Assembly (NCBI GenBank): GCA_016842085.1
Contig: JAEVEX010000049.1
Location: 1 to 64,000, forward strand
Reading direction: 5' to 3'
DNA from: Candidatus Thermoflexus tengchongensis
GTDB lineage: Bacteria; Chloroflexota; Anaerolineae; Thermoflexales; Thermoflexaceae
Length of the DNA: 64,000 nt
The first letter of the stretch is position 1. Each line of letters starts with the position of its first letter. Positions 50,715 through 60,670 of this stretch are shown here, in pieces. A program made the position numbers and the translations under genes. The notes below the pieces were generated by a model. That model was not told the DNA's origin. It saw nothing but the letters and a program-made list of their open reading frames with translations, and made no database searches.

Positions 50715-52376
50715 ATGACCTCAGGCGGAACGGCCCCGGTGATCCGTGCGCCCCGGGGGAAGACGTTGACATGCAAGAACTGGCAGATCGAGGCCGCCTA
50801 TCGCATGATCCAGAACAACCTGGACCCCGATGTGGCGGCTGATCCGGCGAACCTGATCGTTTACGGCGGCCGCGGCAAGGCGGCCCGCAACTGGGAATCC
50901 TTCTACGCGATCCTCGAATCCCTCCGCAACCTGGAGCCCGATGAAACCCTCCTGGTGCAGTCGGGCAAGCCTGTGGCGATCTTCCGCACCCATGAGCTCG
51001 CCCCCCGCGTCCTGATCGCCAACAGCAACCTGGCTCCCCACTGGGCCACCTGGGAGGTCTTCGACGAGCTGGAGCGCAAGGGCCTGATCATGTTCGGCCA
51101 GATGACGGCCGGTGCCTGGATCTACATCGGCACCCAGGGGATCCTCCAGGGAACCTATGAGACGCTGGCCGCCTGCGCCCGAACCCATTTCGGGGGCAGT
51201 CTGAAGGGGAAGTGGGTGCTGACGGCGGGGCTGGGGGAGATGGGCGGCGCGCAGCCCCTGGCGATCACCATGAACGAGGGGGTGGGTCTGATCGTGGAGG
51301 TCGACCCGCGCCGGGCGCGGCGCCGCCTGGAGCACGGGTTCCTGGATGAGATCGTGGAGGATCTGGACGAAGCGCTGCGGCGGGTGGAGGAATACCGGAA
51401 GGCCGGGCAGGCCCGCTCCATCGGGCTGCTGGGCAATGCGGCCGAAGTCTTCCCGGAGCTGGCCCGCCGTGGCATCATCCCGGACGTGGTCACCGATCAA
51501 ACCCCTGCTCACGATCCCCTGATGTATGTCCCCAAAGGCCTCTCCGTCTTTGAGGCGGAAGAGCTCCGGGCGAAGGATCCCCAGGCTTATATCCGACGGG
51601 CGAAGGAGAGCATGGCGATCCATGTGGAGGCCATGCTGGCCTTCCATCGGGCAGGGGCGGTGGTCTTCGATTACGGGAACAATTTGCGCCAGCAGGCTTA
51701 TGAGATGGGCGTGAAAGACGCCTTCGCCTATCCGGGCTTCGTGCAGGCCTACATCCGGCCGCTGTTCTGCGAAGGGAAGGGTCCCTTCCGCTGGGTGGCC
51801 CTCTCGGGGGATGCGGAAGACATCTACCGAACGGACCAGGCGATCCTGGAGCTGTTCCCCGAGGACGAGAGCCTTCGCCGCTGGATCACGATGGCCCAGA
51901 AGCGGGTGCGGTTCCAGGGGCTGCCCGCCCGGATCTGCTGGCTGGGCTATGGGGAACGGGATCGGGCCGGGCTGTATTTCAACGAGCTGGTCCGTCGGGG
52001 CGAGCTGAGCGCCCCCATCGTGATCGGGCGGGATCACCTGGACGCGGGCTCGGTGGCCAGCCCGAACCGGGAGACGGAAGGGATGAAGGACGGCTCCGAC
52101 GCCATCAGCGACTGGCCGATCCTCAACGCCCTGCTCAATGCGGTGGCCGGGGCGACGTGGGTGGCCTTCCACCACGGCGGCGGCGTCGGCATCGGCTACA
52201 GCCAGCATGCCGGGATGGTGGTGGTGGCTGATGGCACGAAGGAAGCCGAATGGCGCCTGGAACGGGTGCTGCGGACGGATCCGGGCCTGGGTGTGGTGCG
52301 CCACGCCGACGCCGGCTACGAGAAAGCGATCGAGGTCGCCCGCCGGCACGGGATCAAGATGCCGATGCTCCGGTGA
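50715..52376 (+). CDS. hutU: Urocanate hydratase
   Basis: The 553-residue NAD-dependent enzyme converts urocanate to imidazolonepropionate, step two of histidine breakdown. Family stretches are [90 protein letters not shown] and [16 protein letters not shown]. The length is almost the same as characterised HutU (about 556). The ATG at 50715 follows GGAGGTTTCC. HutI is at 59143 on the same strand; hutH and hutG are not in the window. Confidence 0.96.
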   Translation: MTSGGTAPVIRAPRGKTLTCKNWQIEAAYRMIQNNLDPDVAADPANLIVYGGRGKAARNWESFYAILESLRNLEPDETLLVQSGKPVAIFRTHELAPRVLIANSNLAPHWATWEVFDELERKGLIMFGQMTAGAWIYIGTQGILQGTYETLAACARTHFGGSLKGKWVLTAGLGEMGGAQPLAITMNEGVGLIVEVDPRRARRRLEHGFLDEIVEDLDEALRRVEEYRKAGQARSIGLLGNAAEVFPELARRGIIPDVVTDQTPAHDPLMYVPKGLSVFEAEELRAKDPQAYIRRAKESMAIHVEAMLAFHRAGAVVFDYGNNLRQQAYEMGVKDAFAYPGFVQAYIRPLFCEGKGPFRWVALSGDAEDIYRTDQAILELFPEDESLRRWITMAQKRVRFQGLPARICWLGYGERDRAGLYFNELVRRGELSAPIVIGRDHLDAGSVASPNRETEGMKDGSDAISDWPILNALLNAVAGATWVAFHHGGGVGIGYSQHAGMVVVADGTKEAEWRLERVLRTDPGLGVVRHADAGYEKAIEVARRHGIKMPMLR

Positions 52377-52449
52377 TCCCGAAAGAAGTCATCCGGATAT
52401 TCGGGGTCCAGGAAGGCGAGGCCCCCCAAAGGCCCTGGGGGAAGCCGGT

Positions 52450-53880
52450 TCATGGCGCTTGCCTTCGATAGAGACGCCATCCGGGCCAGGAGGCTTCCAG
52501 CATGAAGCCAGGCGGTGCTCGCAGGCGATAACGAGCTTCCAGGGGGCCGATGGCCCCCTGGGGGGATTCGGCGACCAGCAGCCAGCGCACAAAGCGCTCC
52601 GGGCGACTGACCGCCAGCTGGAAGGTGGGATCCGGGGGCAATACAAAGGGGCATGCGGTCCCGGCGCGGGCGATGAGGCGATAGGCCTGCCGATCATCGG
52701 CCAGGACGCTCCCGCAGGGCAGGCGGGCCAGGCGTGCGGCGATTTCCTCCTCGACGGCATCCGCCGTTGAGGGTTTTTCCGCCCACAGCGCAGCCCACCA
52801 GCGCTCCCGCTCACCATAGCGGGTGGAGAACCCATCCACTCCCAGCTGGAGAAGCGCCAGCACCATGAGCGGGATCCCCCATCGGAGTGGAGTCCGTGCG
52901 GGGATCCCGGAGAGCGCGAAGAGCGCTCCCAGGGCCACGCTCAGCTCTCGGGGGAACACTCCGCCCAGGGACCACACGCTCACCATCAGGAGGAGGGGGA
53001 TCAGATAGGCGGGAAGCCGTCGGGGCTGCAGATGCGCGATGAGAACACCAACGCCGAGGTAAAGCGGGGTGTTCAGCAACCTTTGAACGAGCTCGTGAGC
53101 CATCGCTCCCAGGGTGAGGAAGGCCTCGTCCGGCCGGAAAGCGATCAGCAGGCTGGAGCCCGGATCGTAGAGGAAGGCCAGGGGTTGACCTGTGAAGAGC
53201 CAGGAGAGATAGATCCATGCGCCGACGGTCATCGCGGTAGGGAACGCGAGGACCATCAGGATAGCCAGTGTATGGCGGGGGTCACGGGTGTGAGCGAAGA
53301 GGGGGGCGGCAAGGGCGAAGGTGAGGGCAAACGCTGGCGCGTAGAAGCTGGCATAAAAGGCGAAGCCGATGATCAGAGCAGCGAGAAAGCCGGCATCCGT
53401 CCGCCCATAGCGGGTAAACGTCAGATAAGCCTGCCAGGCCCACAGGAAGAGAACGAGGGCCATGGTCGTTCCGAAGCGCTGGGTGGCCAGAAAGAGGATC
53501 GTGGGCATCCCCATGAAGCTGAGGAGCAGCCCAGCACGGATCCAGGGTGGGAAAGGCAAAGCCTGCAGGCGACGCCCGACGCTCCAGGCCAGCAACCCTC
53601 CGCTCAGACTGGCCAGGATCACAGCAGCCGGCAGGATGGGCCACGGAAGCAACATCAGGACCGGAAGAGGAGGATATGCAAAGCCGATCCACTCCAGCCG
53701 GCCGCGATCCCGAACCAGGAGCGCTTTCTCAATCAGATGGGCGTGCTCATGGCTCATGAATCCACGGGACAGCGAGGCCGCCCCGACGATGAGGAAAGGG
53801 AGGCTGAGCCCGCAGATGGCGATCCCTTCCCAGACGATGTGGCCGAAGGCGGACGCTCGCTTCCAGGTGGAGGGGGGCAT
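52450..53880 (-). CDS. Polytopic membrane protein of the exopolysaccharide operon
   Basis: The 476-residue protein has a first hydrophobic segment (GIAICGLSLPFLIVGAASL), an acidic/His loop (GFMSHEHAHLIEKALLV) and about 9-10 further segments. A soluble C-terminal domain of about 110 residues follows (VEEEIAARLARLPCGSVLADD). The layout resembles GT-C glycosyltransferases (loop acid after helix 1) but the signature is weak. The ATG at 53878-53880 follows AGGAG. It follows the GT2 synthase gene by 36 bases in the same direction, so it likely belongs to that operon as a transferase, transporter or accessory protein. Confidence 0.6.
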   Translation of the reverse strand: MPPSTWKRASAFGHIVWEGIAICGLSLPFLIVGAASLSRGFMSHEHAHLIEKALLVRDRGRLEWIGFAYPPLPVLMLLPWPILPAAVILASLSGGLLAWSVGRRLQALPFPPWIRAGLLLSFMGMPTILFLATQRFGTTMALVLFLWAWQAYLTFTRYGRTDAGFLAALIIGFAFYASFYAPAFALTFALAAPLFAHTRDPRHTLAILMVLAFPTAMTVGAWIYLSWLFTGQPLAFLYDPGSSLLIAFRPDEAFLTLGAMAHELVQRLLNTPLYLGVGVLIAHLQPRRLPAYLIPLLLMVSVWSLGGVFPRELSVALGALFALSGIPARTPLRWGIPLMVLALLQLGVDGFSTRYGERERWWAALWAEKPSTADAVEEEIAARLARLPCGSVLADDRQAYRLIARAGTACPFVLPPDPTFQLAVSRPERFVRWLLVAESPQGAIGPLEARYRLRAPPGFMLEASWPGWRLYRRQAP

Positions 53881-53916
53881 GTTCGTTCTCCTGCGGAGCG
53901 CTTTGTCAGCTGGTGA

Positions 53917-55845
53917 TCAGGCGCTTCCCTCTCCCGGATTCCCATGGACATCTCCCAGCCAGCGGCTGAGGCCGTGGGTGGTCTTCTCCCAGTAGAACGG
54001 CCGGGTGAACAGTTGCCAGAGGGCCTTGTAGGCGGCAATGCTATGGAGGATCCAATAGATCGGATTCAGCAATGCCCATGGGATCAGGTCGTAATACCCT
54101 CGCTTGAACCCGGCCAGCATATTCAGGTAAATCCCAATGGCGTTCCCGATCAGTAAATTGAATAGGCTGATATAAAGAACAGGCGGTGGGAAGAAAGGAT
54201 CCAGCGCGTGAGTGCGGGTGATCACCCACCAGGCGAACATCACCCACAACCATGGGGCGGCTAAAAAGGTGAGGGGCGTCCCCGCCACCAGCAGGAAGAA
54301 GCCCAGGGTCCGGCGGAGGCCAATCCGTCGGACCAGGCGCCAGGGATGGCGCGCGTGGACCAGGGCGGTCTGCATGTATCCCTTGATCCAGCGGGAGCGC
54401 TGGCGGATCCAGTTCCCAACCTGCGTGTTGGCCTCCTCGTAGGTCGTGCTCGGGATCACTCCCACCTCGAATCCCTCCACAATGGCCCGGATGCCCAGGT
54501 CCGCATCTTCCGTGACATTGAAGGGATCCCATCCGCCCAGCTCCCGCAGGCGTTCAGTGGGGAAATGATTGCTCGTCCCCCCCAGGGGAATCGGCATGCC
54601 CAGTCGATACAGGCCCGGGAGCATGTAATCGAACCAGTAAGAATACTCCAGGGTGAACATCCGGGTGAGGAAATTCTCTCGCGCGTTGAAATAGTTCAGC
54701 GCAGCCTGGACGCAAATCAGGCGTGGCCCTCCCTTCCGGAAAGCCAGGATAGCTTTCTTAAGCTGATCCGGATCCGGGCGATCTTCTGCATCATAAATGA
54801 CCACGTAGTCTCCCGAGGCGAAGAAGAGGCCCACGTTGCATGCTTTGGGCTTGGTTTTGGGGATCTGATCCGGGATCAGAATAAAACATACGTTTCCGGG
54901 GGGCCGCGCCGCCTTCGCGGCTTCAAAGGTCTCTCTGTCGTCCTCCTCGATCAGCAACAGGATCTCCAGCTTCTCCGGCGGGTAGTCCAGGCGCTTCAGG
55001 TTGGCGAGCAGGGTGCCGATCACGCTGGCCTCCCGATACACCGGGACCAGGATGGTGTAGCGCGGCAGCTCTTCGTCCTTCAGGGCTGCGACTTCTTCCT
55101 CCAGGATCGGGGTTTCCCGTTCGTGGCGGGCTCCGACTATGGAAACCACGAACTTGAAAAGAACGCTGGCCAGAAAGAAGAGGTTCGCAAGGCCGTTGAG
55201 AAGAATCATGGTGAGGCGCGGAGCCAGGGCCAGTCCCAGCAGGGTGCTCATCAGCACCAGCGCGAAGGCGAAGAACTGGGCGCGGGTGAAAACGGTATGG
55301 GCGGATTCCTCGGGGCGCCGATAATACAGGCCATAGGTGGCTGATGCAAGCACATCGGTTCTGAAAAAACGTAACAGGGTTCGCCGGATATCCCACTCGG
55401 TGGTCGCCCGCACCCGTGCCACCGGCCTTCCGAAACGCCGGGCGGCCTCTTCCAGCAGGGCCGCGTCCGGGCGTCGGGCCGTGGCGATCTCCAGCCCCTC
55501 CGGCGTCTCCCGAAGGGGGAGGATCCAGGATTCCATGATCTCCTCCGGCCGGAATCGGCGGAGCAGCTCCGGATCCGGGGGCTCCTGGAGGAGATCCACG
55601 AAAGGAACCCCCCACAGATCCGCCAGGGTCTGATAAAGGTCATAGCGGCGTACCAGACCCCGGGAGAGCAGGATCTGCCCCAGACGCTCCCGGGTCTGTG
55701 CCTGAATCCGAAGCGCCCAATCCAGATCTTCGGGCCGCAGCAGCCCTCGCGCTACCAGGGCTTCGCCCAGGCGCATCGGCGGATGCGTCTTCCCTTCCTC
55801 GCTTTCGGTTCGAACGGGGCCGGTTGAAGCCGTCAGGGCTTCCAT
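53917..55845 (-). CDS. GT2 processive glycosyltransferase with N-terminal MshEN (c-di-GMP-binding) domain
   Basis: This is a 642-residue protein. Residues 25-48 and 54-77 are two 24-residue MshEN motifs (RLGxxLVxxGLL... and RLGxxLLxxGLV...) with the canonical 5-residue spacer; the final Gln of motif 2 is Leu. The rest of a GspE_N-type domain extends to about 150. Two membrane helices follow, then the GT-A domain: YTILVPVYREASVIG, DAEDRPDPDQL (DxD), TEDADLG (base) and QRSRWIKG (QxxRW). Three or four C-terminal helices complete a BcsA-like channel. No PilZ domain is present. It makes an unknown beta-linked polysaccharide, probably activated by c-di-GMP through MshEN. Confidence 0.88.
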   Translation of the reverse strand: MEALTASTGPVRTESEEGKTHPPMRLGEALVARGLLRPEDLDWALRIQAQTRERLGQILLSRGLVRRYDLYQTLADLWGVPFVDLLQEPPDPELLRRFRPEEIMESWILPLRETPEGLEIATARRPDAALLEEAARRFGRPVARVRATTEWDIRRTLLRFFRTDVLASATYGLYYRRPEESAHTVFTRAQFFAFALVLMSTLLGLALAPRLTMILLNGLANLFFLASVLFKFVVSIVGARHERETPILEEEVAALKDEELPRYTILVPVYREASVIGTLLANLKRLDYPPEKLEILLLIEEDDRETFEAAKAARPPGNVCFILIPDQIPKTKPKACNVGLFFASGDYVVIYDAEDRPDPDQLKKAILAFRKGGPRLICVQAALNYFNARENFLTRMFTLEYSYWFDYMLPGLYRLGMPIPLGGTSNHFPTERLRELGGWDPFNVTEDADLGIRAIVEGFEVGVIPSTTYEEANTQVGNWIRQRSRWIKGYMQTALVHARHPWRLVRRIGLRRTLGFFLLVAGTPLTFLAAPWLWVMFAWWVITRTHALDPFFPPPVLYISLFNLLIGNAIGIYLNMLAGFKRGYYDLIPWALLNPIYWILHSIAAYKALWQLFTRPFYWEKTTHGLSRWLGDVHGNPGEGSA

Positions 55846-55927
55846 AATGGTGCAGACCCTCGCTGCGGTTGTTTCATCCGATCGGAATGTTTCCGCGGGC
55901 AGAGCTTTCTGGATGGCGCCCGAAGAC

Positions 55928-57967
55928 TTAGGAGGCGGGCAGGGCGGGGCCCGGAGGCCGGGTTCGCACCACCCGCGGATAAACCCAGATCAGGAAAGCC
56001 AGCAACGCAAGGAAAGCGGCTCCCAGCGCCCACGGCCACAACCGGGACCACCAGACGGCCGGGCTGGGAGGCAAAGGCTCCACCCGCAGCCCTGTGCCGC
56101 GCACACGGATCTCCACCGGGGACTCCCCGGCGGGCCAGATCCACACGTCTCCGCTTAACCCATACCATCCCAGCTGAGGATCGAAAGCGCTGGCGAGCGC
56201 ATGGAGCTCCGGCGTCTGACCCCATCGGGTCAACAGCAGCAGATCGTGGCCCCCATGTTCAAACGCTTCCAGAACCATGAAAGAGCGATCTGGATCCAGG
56301 CGAAACCGTTCCCGGCCATCCGGATCCAGCAGCCGGAACGGCCGGGGATCCAGAGGCGGGTGAAGATCCTTTATGGCCTCCGGGTCCTTTGTGATCAGGA
56401 CCCGTGGCATTCCAGCAGAAAGAGCCTTCTCCCATGATAGAACCTCCGGCTGGAGCGCTCGGCGGGTGGTCCGCTGGAGAAGCATCACCAGCTGGGCAGC
56501 GGCGTTCAGCGTCGATTCGTCCATGGGGTGCAGACCCACCACGAAAGCAGGCATGAGGACCTGAGGGAAGCGCTCGAACCCGGGAGCCAGCCTCTGGCCC
56601 GCCTGCGATTCAAGATAGGAGGCCCCATTGATGAAAACGGTCAAAGGATGTATGCCAATCCGACAATCTCCGCCCGGAGGCGTGTAATCCACCCGGACGA
56701 TGAGGGTGTTATCCCGCCGGATCAATCCGTCCGGGAGTGCGATCCAGCGATCGAAGGTGCCGCCGCCGATCGGCTCCGCATAGGCCAGCCCCCCATTCAG
56801 AAAGACCAGCAGGCTGGCCCGCCCTCCCTCAGGGACCGGGCTCATCTGCCCGGCCAGGCGGAAGCGTAATCCGCGAACCGGCCCCCCCAGATCGCTCTGC
56901 GAGAAGAAGAAAGCGGTTTCCATGGGCCCAGAGCCCCTCATCTGCACCTGGGAGTATCCCAGCTCGGCAAGGGTGATCCGACGAGGGACTTGCCCTTCCG
57001 GCACTGCCCCTGGTCCTGGAGCGATCTCTGGAAACGGCAGGGCTTCTCCGTAGCTCAGAATGGATTCCACCATCCTGAGGGCAGCGCCGGATGGTGCCTG
57101 GATTTCCAGCATCGGGAAGCCCTCCTCGGGGAAGCGCAGCCCTGCGCGCGATTCGCCCCGTTTGATCTGGACCATGCGGGTCCATGGATCCCAGGGATCC
57201 AGAGGGGGAAGATCCCCATCCAGCCGGATCGACACCGTTAAGGGGCGGCCGGTGGCCCGTCGCGTTCCGAACGCCACCAGCCGCAGTGCGGCGGTGGCCT
57301 CATCATACGTGGGCTCAGGGGGTAGCAGGAGGATCAGCGAACGGAGATCGGGTGGCCAGAAGGCGGCGATGGTGCGGGGAGGCTCGGGTGTTCCCTCCAG
57401 ATGCACGTGCAGGTCCTCCAGCTCCACCCTCTCCGTGAGGGGGAACATGCAGGGGTCTGCATCCCGGGGTGGAATCAGCCGGAAATTCAGGTTCAGACGC
57501 TCATGATCGATCTGCCCTTCGTGGAGCCCCACATGGAGGGGGAGTTCTCCGGGACTCAGGGGAATCCATGTTAAGGTTCGTTCTCCATTGCGGACTTCCA
57601 GGCGTCCGCCCGCCAGACCCGGGCTGCTGCGAAGACGGCCGGTCAGCTCCATGGCTTGCAGCCCCCGTGGGATCGGCACGCTGAGCGATCGCTCTGACAT
57701 AGGGCCATACAGGATCAGGGGATCCGGCTGTCCGAATTCCCGAAGAGGGATCTCCCATGTCCCGGAGGGATGATCTCCCCCGGAATGGAGGAGCCTGTGG
57801 GGATCTGGGCGGATGGAGGTTCCCTGGATGTCGTTATGAGAACGGCCTGTTGCTGGAATGGTTGCTGGAAAGGCCAGCAGAGAGAGGGCCAGAGCCATCG
57901 TGAGCCCGATGGCCCGTGGGATCGGCGGACAGAACGTCCGGCCCATATGCCGTTGCAGCGCTCTCAT
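55928..57967 (-). CDS. BcsB-like cellulose-synthase regulatory subunit
   Basis: The 679-residue protein has an N-terminal signal peptide (IGLTMALALSLLAFPATIPA) and a single C-terminal membrane helix (PWALGAAFLALLAFLIWVYP) with a basic cytoplasmic end. In between are beta-rich modules matching BcsB layout: LAELGYSQVQMRG with a jelly-roll start, LTVFINGASYLES and RDNTLIVRVDYTPPGGDC. BcsB guides the nascent chain and contacts BcsA by its C-terminal anchor. It lies directly before the GT2 synthase gene on the same strand (82 bases). The ATG at 57965-57967 follows GGGGGTCTCC. Confidence 0.78.
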   Translation of the reverse strand: MRALQRHMGRTFCPPIPRAIGLTMALALSLLAFPATIPATGRSHNDIQGTSIRPDPHRLLHSGGDHPSGTWEIPLREFGQPDPLILYGPMSERSLSVPIPRGLQAMELTGRLRSSPGLAGGRLEVRNGERTLTWIPLSPGELPLHVGLHEGQIDHERLNLNFRLIPPRDADPCMFPLTERVELEDLHVHLEGTPEPPRTIAAFWPPDLRSLILLLPPEPTYDEATAALRLVAFGTRRATGRPLTVSIRLDGDLPPLDPWDPWTRMVQIKRGESRAGLRFPEEGFPMLEIQAPSGAALRMVESILSYGEALPFPEIAPGPGAVPEGQVPRRITLAELGYSQVQMRGSGPMETAFFFSQSDLGGPVRGLRFRLAGQMSPVPEGGRASLLVFLNGGLAYAEPIGGGTFDRWIALPDGLIRRDNTLIVRVDYTPPGGDCRIGIHPLTVFINGASYLESQAGQRLAPGFERFPQVLMPAFVVGLHPMDESTLNAAAQLVMLLQRTTRRALQPEVLSWEKALSAGMPRVLITKDPEAIKDLHPPLDPRPFRLLDPDGRERFRLDPDRSFMVLEAFEHGGHDLLLLTRWGQTPELHALASAFDPQLGWYGLSGDVWIWPAGESPVEIRVRGTGLRVEPLPPSPAVWWSRLWPWALGAAFLALLAFLIWVYPRVVRTRPPGPALPAS

Positions 57968-58013
57968 GGAGACCCCCGGTAGATCCTTGTTGAGGTGTTA
58001 CGCGGCTGCCCCT

Positions 58014-58889
58014 TTATTCCTGGATCCCCAGGGTTCCGGACAGAAGGAGGGGGCGGCCTTCCCGTTTGGCCTGGCGTTTGAGGGCCGCGAGATGCTGCAC
58101 CAGGGCCTCCAGATCCACCTCGCGGGCGGGATCTACCACCCCGCCCACAATAGAAACCGAAAGCTCTGGAGCCTCAACGGTTTCTGGAAATCGCTCCAGG
58201 ATATGGCGGGCAACGGGGCTGAGAACATGGGGCCGGGTGAGCAGCACGAAATCGTCGCCGCCGATATGGCCGATGAAATCCCGGGAGGGATCCCCGTGGG
58301 CGGCCATCGCCTCCTGGAGCAGGCGGGCGAACGCCTGGAGCACGCGGTCCCCCGCCCGAAAACCGTAGCGATCATTGAAGGCTTTGAAGGCGTTCAGATC
58401 AATGTATGCGATCCCGAAGGGCTCGCCGTTTTCCAGGCGTCGACGGATCTCCCGTTCGATCTCAGGGTTCCCGGGGAGCCCGGAGAGTGGGTTGACCGCC
58501 CTTTCCCTCTGGGAGCGGCGGAGGTGCATCTCGATCCGGGCCAGGAGCTCGGGAATCGCCACCGGTTTGGTCAGATAATCATCCGCGCCGGCGCGGATGC
58601 CCCGCAGTTTATCCTCCACCCGTCCCAGCGCCGTGAGCATGACGATCGGAACCGTGCGCATATGCCAGAGCTCCCGGATCCGTCGACAGACTTCCACGCC
58701 GTTCAGGTCCGGCAGCATAATATCCAGCAGGATCAGATCCGGTGGATGGTTGCGCACCCACTCCAGAGCGGAGGAGCCATCCTCGACTGCATCCACATGA
58801 TAGCCGGCGTTTTTCAGGACGATCGTGATCAGCTCACGCAGATCTCGATCATCTTCGACCACCAGAATTCGTGCCTGGGAAGCAGACAT
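58014..58889 (-). CDS. Response regulator with GGDEF domain (putative diguanylate cyclase)
   Basis: The 291-residue protein has receiver residues 8-120 with acidic pocket E12/D13/D14, phospho-acceptor D56 in LILLDIMLPDLNG and Lys of YLTKPV. The GGDEF domain then shows VNPLSGLPGNPEIE, FGIAYIDLNAFKAFNDRYGF and the active-site loop GGDDF (HIGGDDFVLL). No RxxD inhibitory site precedes it. It could be an active cyclase. The ATG at 58887-58889 was preferred to a longer frame with no ribosome site. It begins the minus-strand operon with BcsB-like and MshEN-synthase genes. Confidence 0.85.
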   Translation of the reverse strand: MSASQARILVVEDDRDLRELITIVLKNAGYHVDAVEDGSSALEWVRNHPPDLILLDIMLPDLNGVEVCRRIRELWHMRTVPIVMLTALGRVEDKLRGIRAGADDYLTKPVAIPELLARIEMHLRRSQRERAVNPLSGLPGNPEIEREIRRRLENGEPFGIAYIDLNAFKAFNDRYGFRAGDRVLQAFARLLQEAMAAHGDPSRDFIGHIGGDDFVLLTRPHVLSPVARHILERFPETVEAPELSVSIVGGVVDPAREVDLEALVQHLAALKRQAKREGRPLLLSGTLGIQE

Positions 58890-59142
58890 CCAGACCCCCT
58901 GATTTTCATTGGATCGCTTGAGGGTTTGGGGATCGGGGGCCGCCAAACGGCCTCTAATCCTCAAATAATTGCCTCCTCGCTGATTAATACTATAGAACAT
59001 GCTTCCACGGAACAAGGCGTTGTTTATACATCGGTTGCGAACCTCACCCCGTAAAGCCCGCTGGAATTCGCAGCGTGCGCTGGCAAACCTGCGATAGAGG
59101 GGTGGGCGACGGCTCTTTGATCCCTGAAGGGGAGGCCTGGGA

Positions 59143-60465
59143 ATGCAGGTCGATCTTCTGATCCGTCACGCGGCTCAGGTAGTCACACCGCGGGGGCGAG
59201 GGCCGGCGCGGGGGGCGGCCATGGGCCGTCTGGAGCTCATCCCGGATGGCGCCGTGGCGGTCCGGGATGGCCGGATTGTGGCGGTGGGCTCCACGGCGGC
59301 TGTGGAAGCTTCCATCTCCGAGGCTGCGGAGGTCTTCGAAGCCCGCGGTCAAACGGTGATCCCCGGCCTGGTGGATCCCCACACGCATCTGGTCTGGGCC
59401 GGCGATCGGGTTGCGGAATTTGAGATGCGCCTGAAGGGCGCCACTTATCTGGAGATCCTCCAGGCCGGCGGTGGGATCCTCTCCACGGTGCGGGCGACCC
59501 GCGCCGCTTCCATGGAGCAGCTGATCGCCGAGACCCGGGGGCGCCTGGATCGGATGCTGCTCCACGGCACCACCACGGCGGAGGCCAAGACCGGATACGG
59601 CCTGGAATGGGAAACGGAGCGCCGCCTCCTGGATGTCCTTCACCAGCTCAACGGCCTCCATCCGCTGGATCTGGTCCCCACATTTCTGGGCGCCCATGCG
59701 GTTCCCGAGGAATACCGGGCGGATCCGGAGGCCTATGTCGGGCGGTTGATCGAGGAGATGCTGCCTGCCGTGGCAGCCCTCCGTTACCCAACGGACGGCC
59801 CCTGGCATCCCCCGTGGGCGGATGGGCGGGCGGCCTGGTTCTGCGATGTGTTCTGCGAACGGGGGGCCTTCGATCTGGCGCAAACCCGGCGCATTCTGGA
59901 GGCGGCCCGGCGCCTGGGGTTCGGCCTCAAGGTGCATGCGGATGAGTTCGAGCCGGCCCTGGGGGCGACGCCCCTGGCGGTTTCGATGGGGGCCATCAGC
60001 GTGGATCACCTGGTGAGCACGCCGCCGGAGCACCTGGAGATCCTCGCCCGCTCCGAGACCATCGGGGTGGTCCTTCCGGGCACTCCTTTCGGGCTGGGGA
60101 CGGGCCATTATGCCCCCGGGCGGGAGCTGATCGATCGGGGGGGCGCGCTGGCTCTCGCCACGGATCTGAATCCGGGGACTTCGTGGTGCGAGTCGATGCC
60201 GATGATGATGGCCCTGGCGACCCGGTATATAAAGCTCACCCCGGCGGAAGCGCTGACGGCGGCCACCCTGAACGCGGCCTGCGCCATCGGCCTGGGCCAT
60301 GAAATCGGAAGCCTGGAGCCGGGCAAGCAGGCGGACATCGTGCTGGTGGATGCGCCGGATTACCGGCATCTGGCCTATCGCTATGGGATCAACCTGGTTC
60401 GCACGGTGATCAAGCGGGGTCGAGTGGTGGTTCGGGATGGGGCTCTCCAGATCCCTGGGGGGTGA
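59143..60465 (+). CDS. hutI: Imidazolonepropionase
   Basis: The 440-residue amidohydrolase opens 4-imidazolone-5-propionate to formiminoglutamate, step three of histidine breakdown. Metal ligands are in VIPGLVDPHTHLVWAGDR (HxH). TTTAEAKTGYGLEWETE, FLGAHAVPEEYR, VHADEFEPALGA (His) and ALATDLNPGTSWCESMP (Asp) are family motifs. A 30-residue insertion at LRYPTDGPWHPPWADG is unusual. The ATG at 59143 follows GGGGAGGCCTGGGA. It is 6.8 kb from hutU and separated from it by a minus-strand operon. Confidence 0.95.
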   Translation: MQVDLLIRHAAQVVTPRGRGPARGAAMGRLELIPDGAVAVRDGRIVAVGSTAAVEASISEAAEVFEARGQTVIPGLVDPHTHLVWAGDRVAEFEMRLKGATYLEILQAGGGILSTVRATRAASMEQLIAETRGRLDRMLLHGTTTAEAKTGYGLEWETERRLLDVLHQLNGLHPLDLVPTFLGAHAVPEEYRADPEAYVGRLIEEMLPAVAALRYPTDGPWHPPWADGRAAWFCDVFCERGAFDLAQTRRILEAARRLGFGLKVHADEFEPALGATPLAVSMGAISVDHLVSTPPEHLEILARSETIGVVLPGTPFGLGTGHYAPGRELIDRGGALALATDLNPGTSWCESMPMMMALATRYIKLTPAEALTAATLNAACAIGLGHEIGSLEPGKQADIVLVDAPDYRHLAYRYGINLVRTVIKRGRVVVRDGALQIPGG

Positions 60466-60595
60466 GCTGTTTATGAACAGAGATTATACAGGGATTGCGC
60501 CGTTGGGCTCCAATCTGGAAGGCGGGATGGCTTCACCCCTCTCTCCCGGTGGCCTGAAGGGCTACGGGAGGGAGATTATGCTTTCATCCGAGCGC

Positions 60596-60624
60596 TTGAG
60601 CGATGAACTAAAATATTAGATAAA
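60596..60624 (+). promoter_or_regulatory. Candidate promoter of the restriction-methyltransferase gene
   Basis: TTGAGC (60596-60601) and GATAAA (60619-60624) are spaced by 17 bases, each matching consensus at 4 of 6 positions. They lie 47 bases before the ATG in an AT-rich spot. Confidence 0.4.
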
Positions 60625-60670
60625 CCAGACCTCGCCGAAGGGCGTTCTCATCTTGTTTGAGGAGGGCCGG

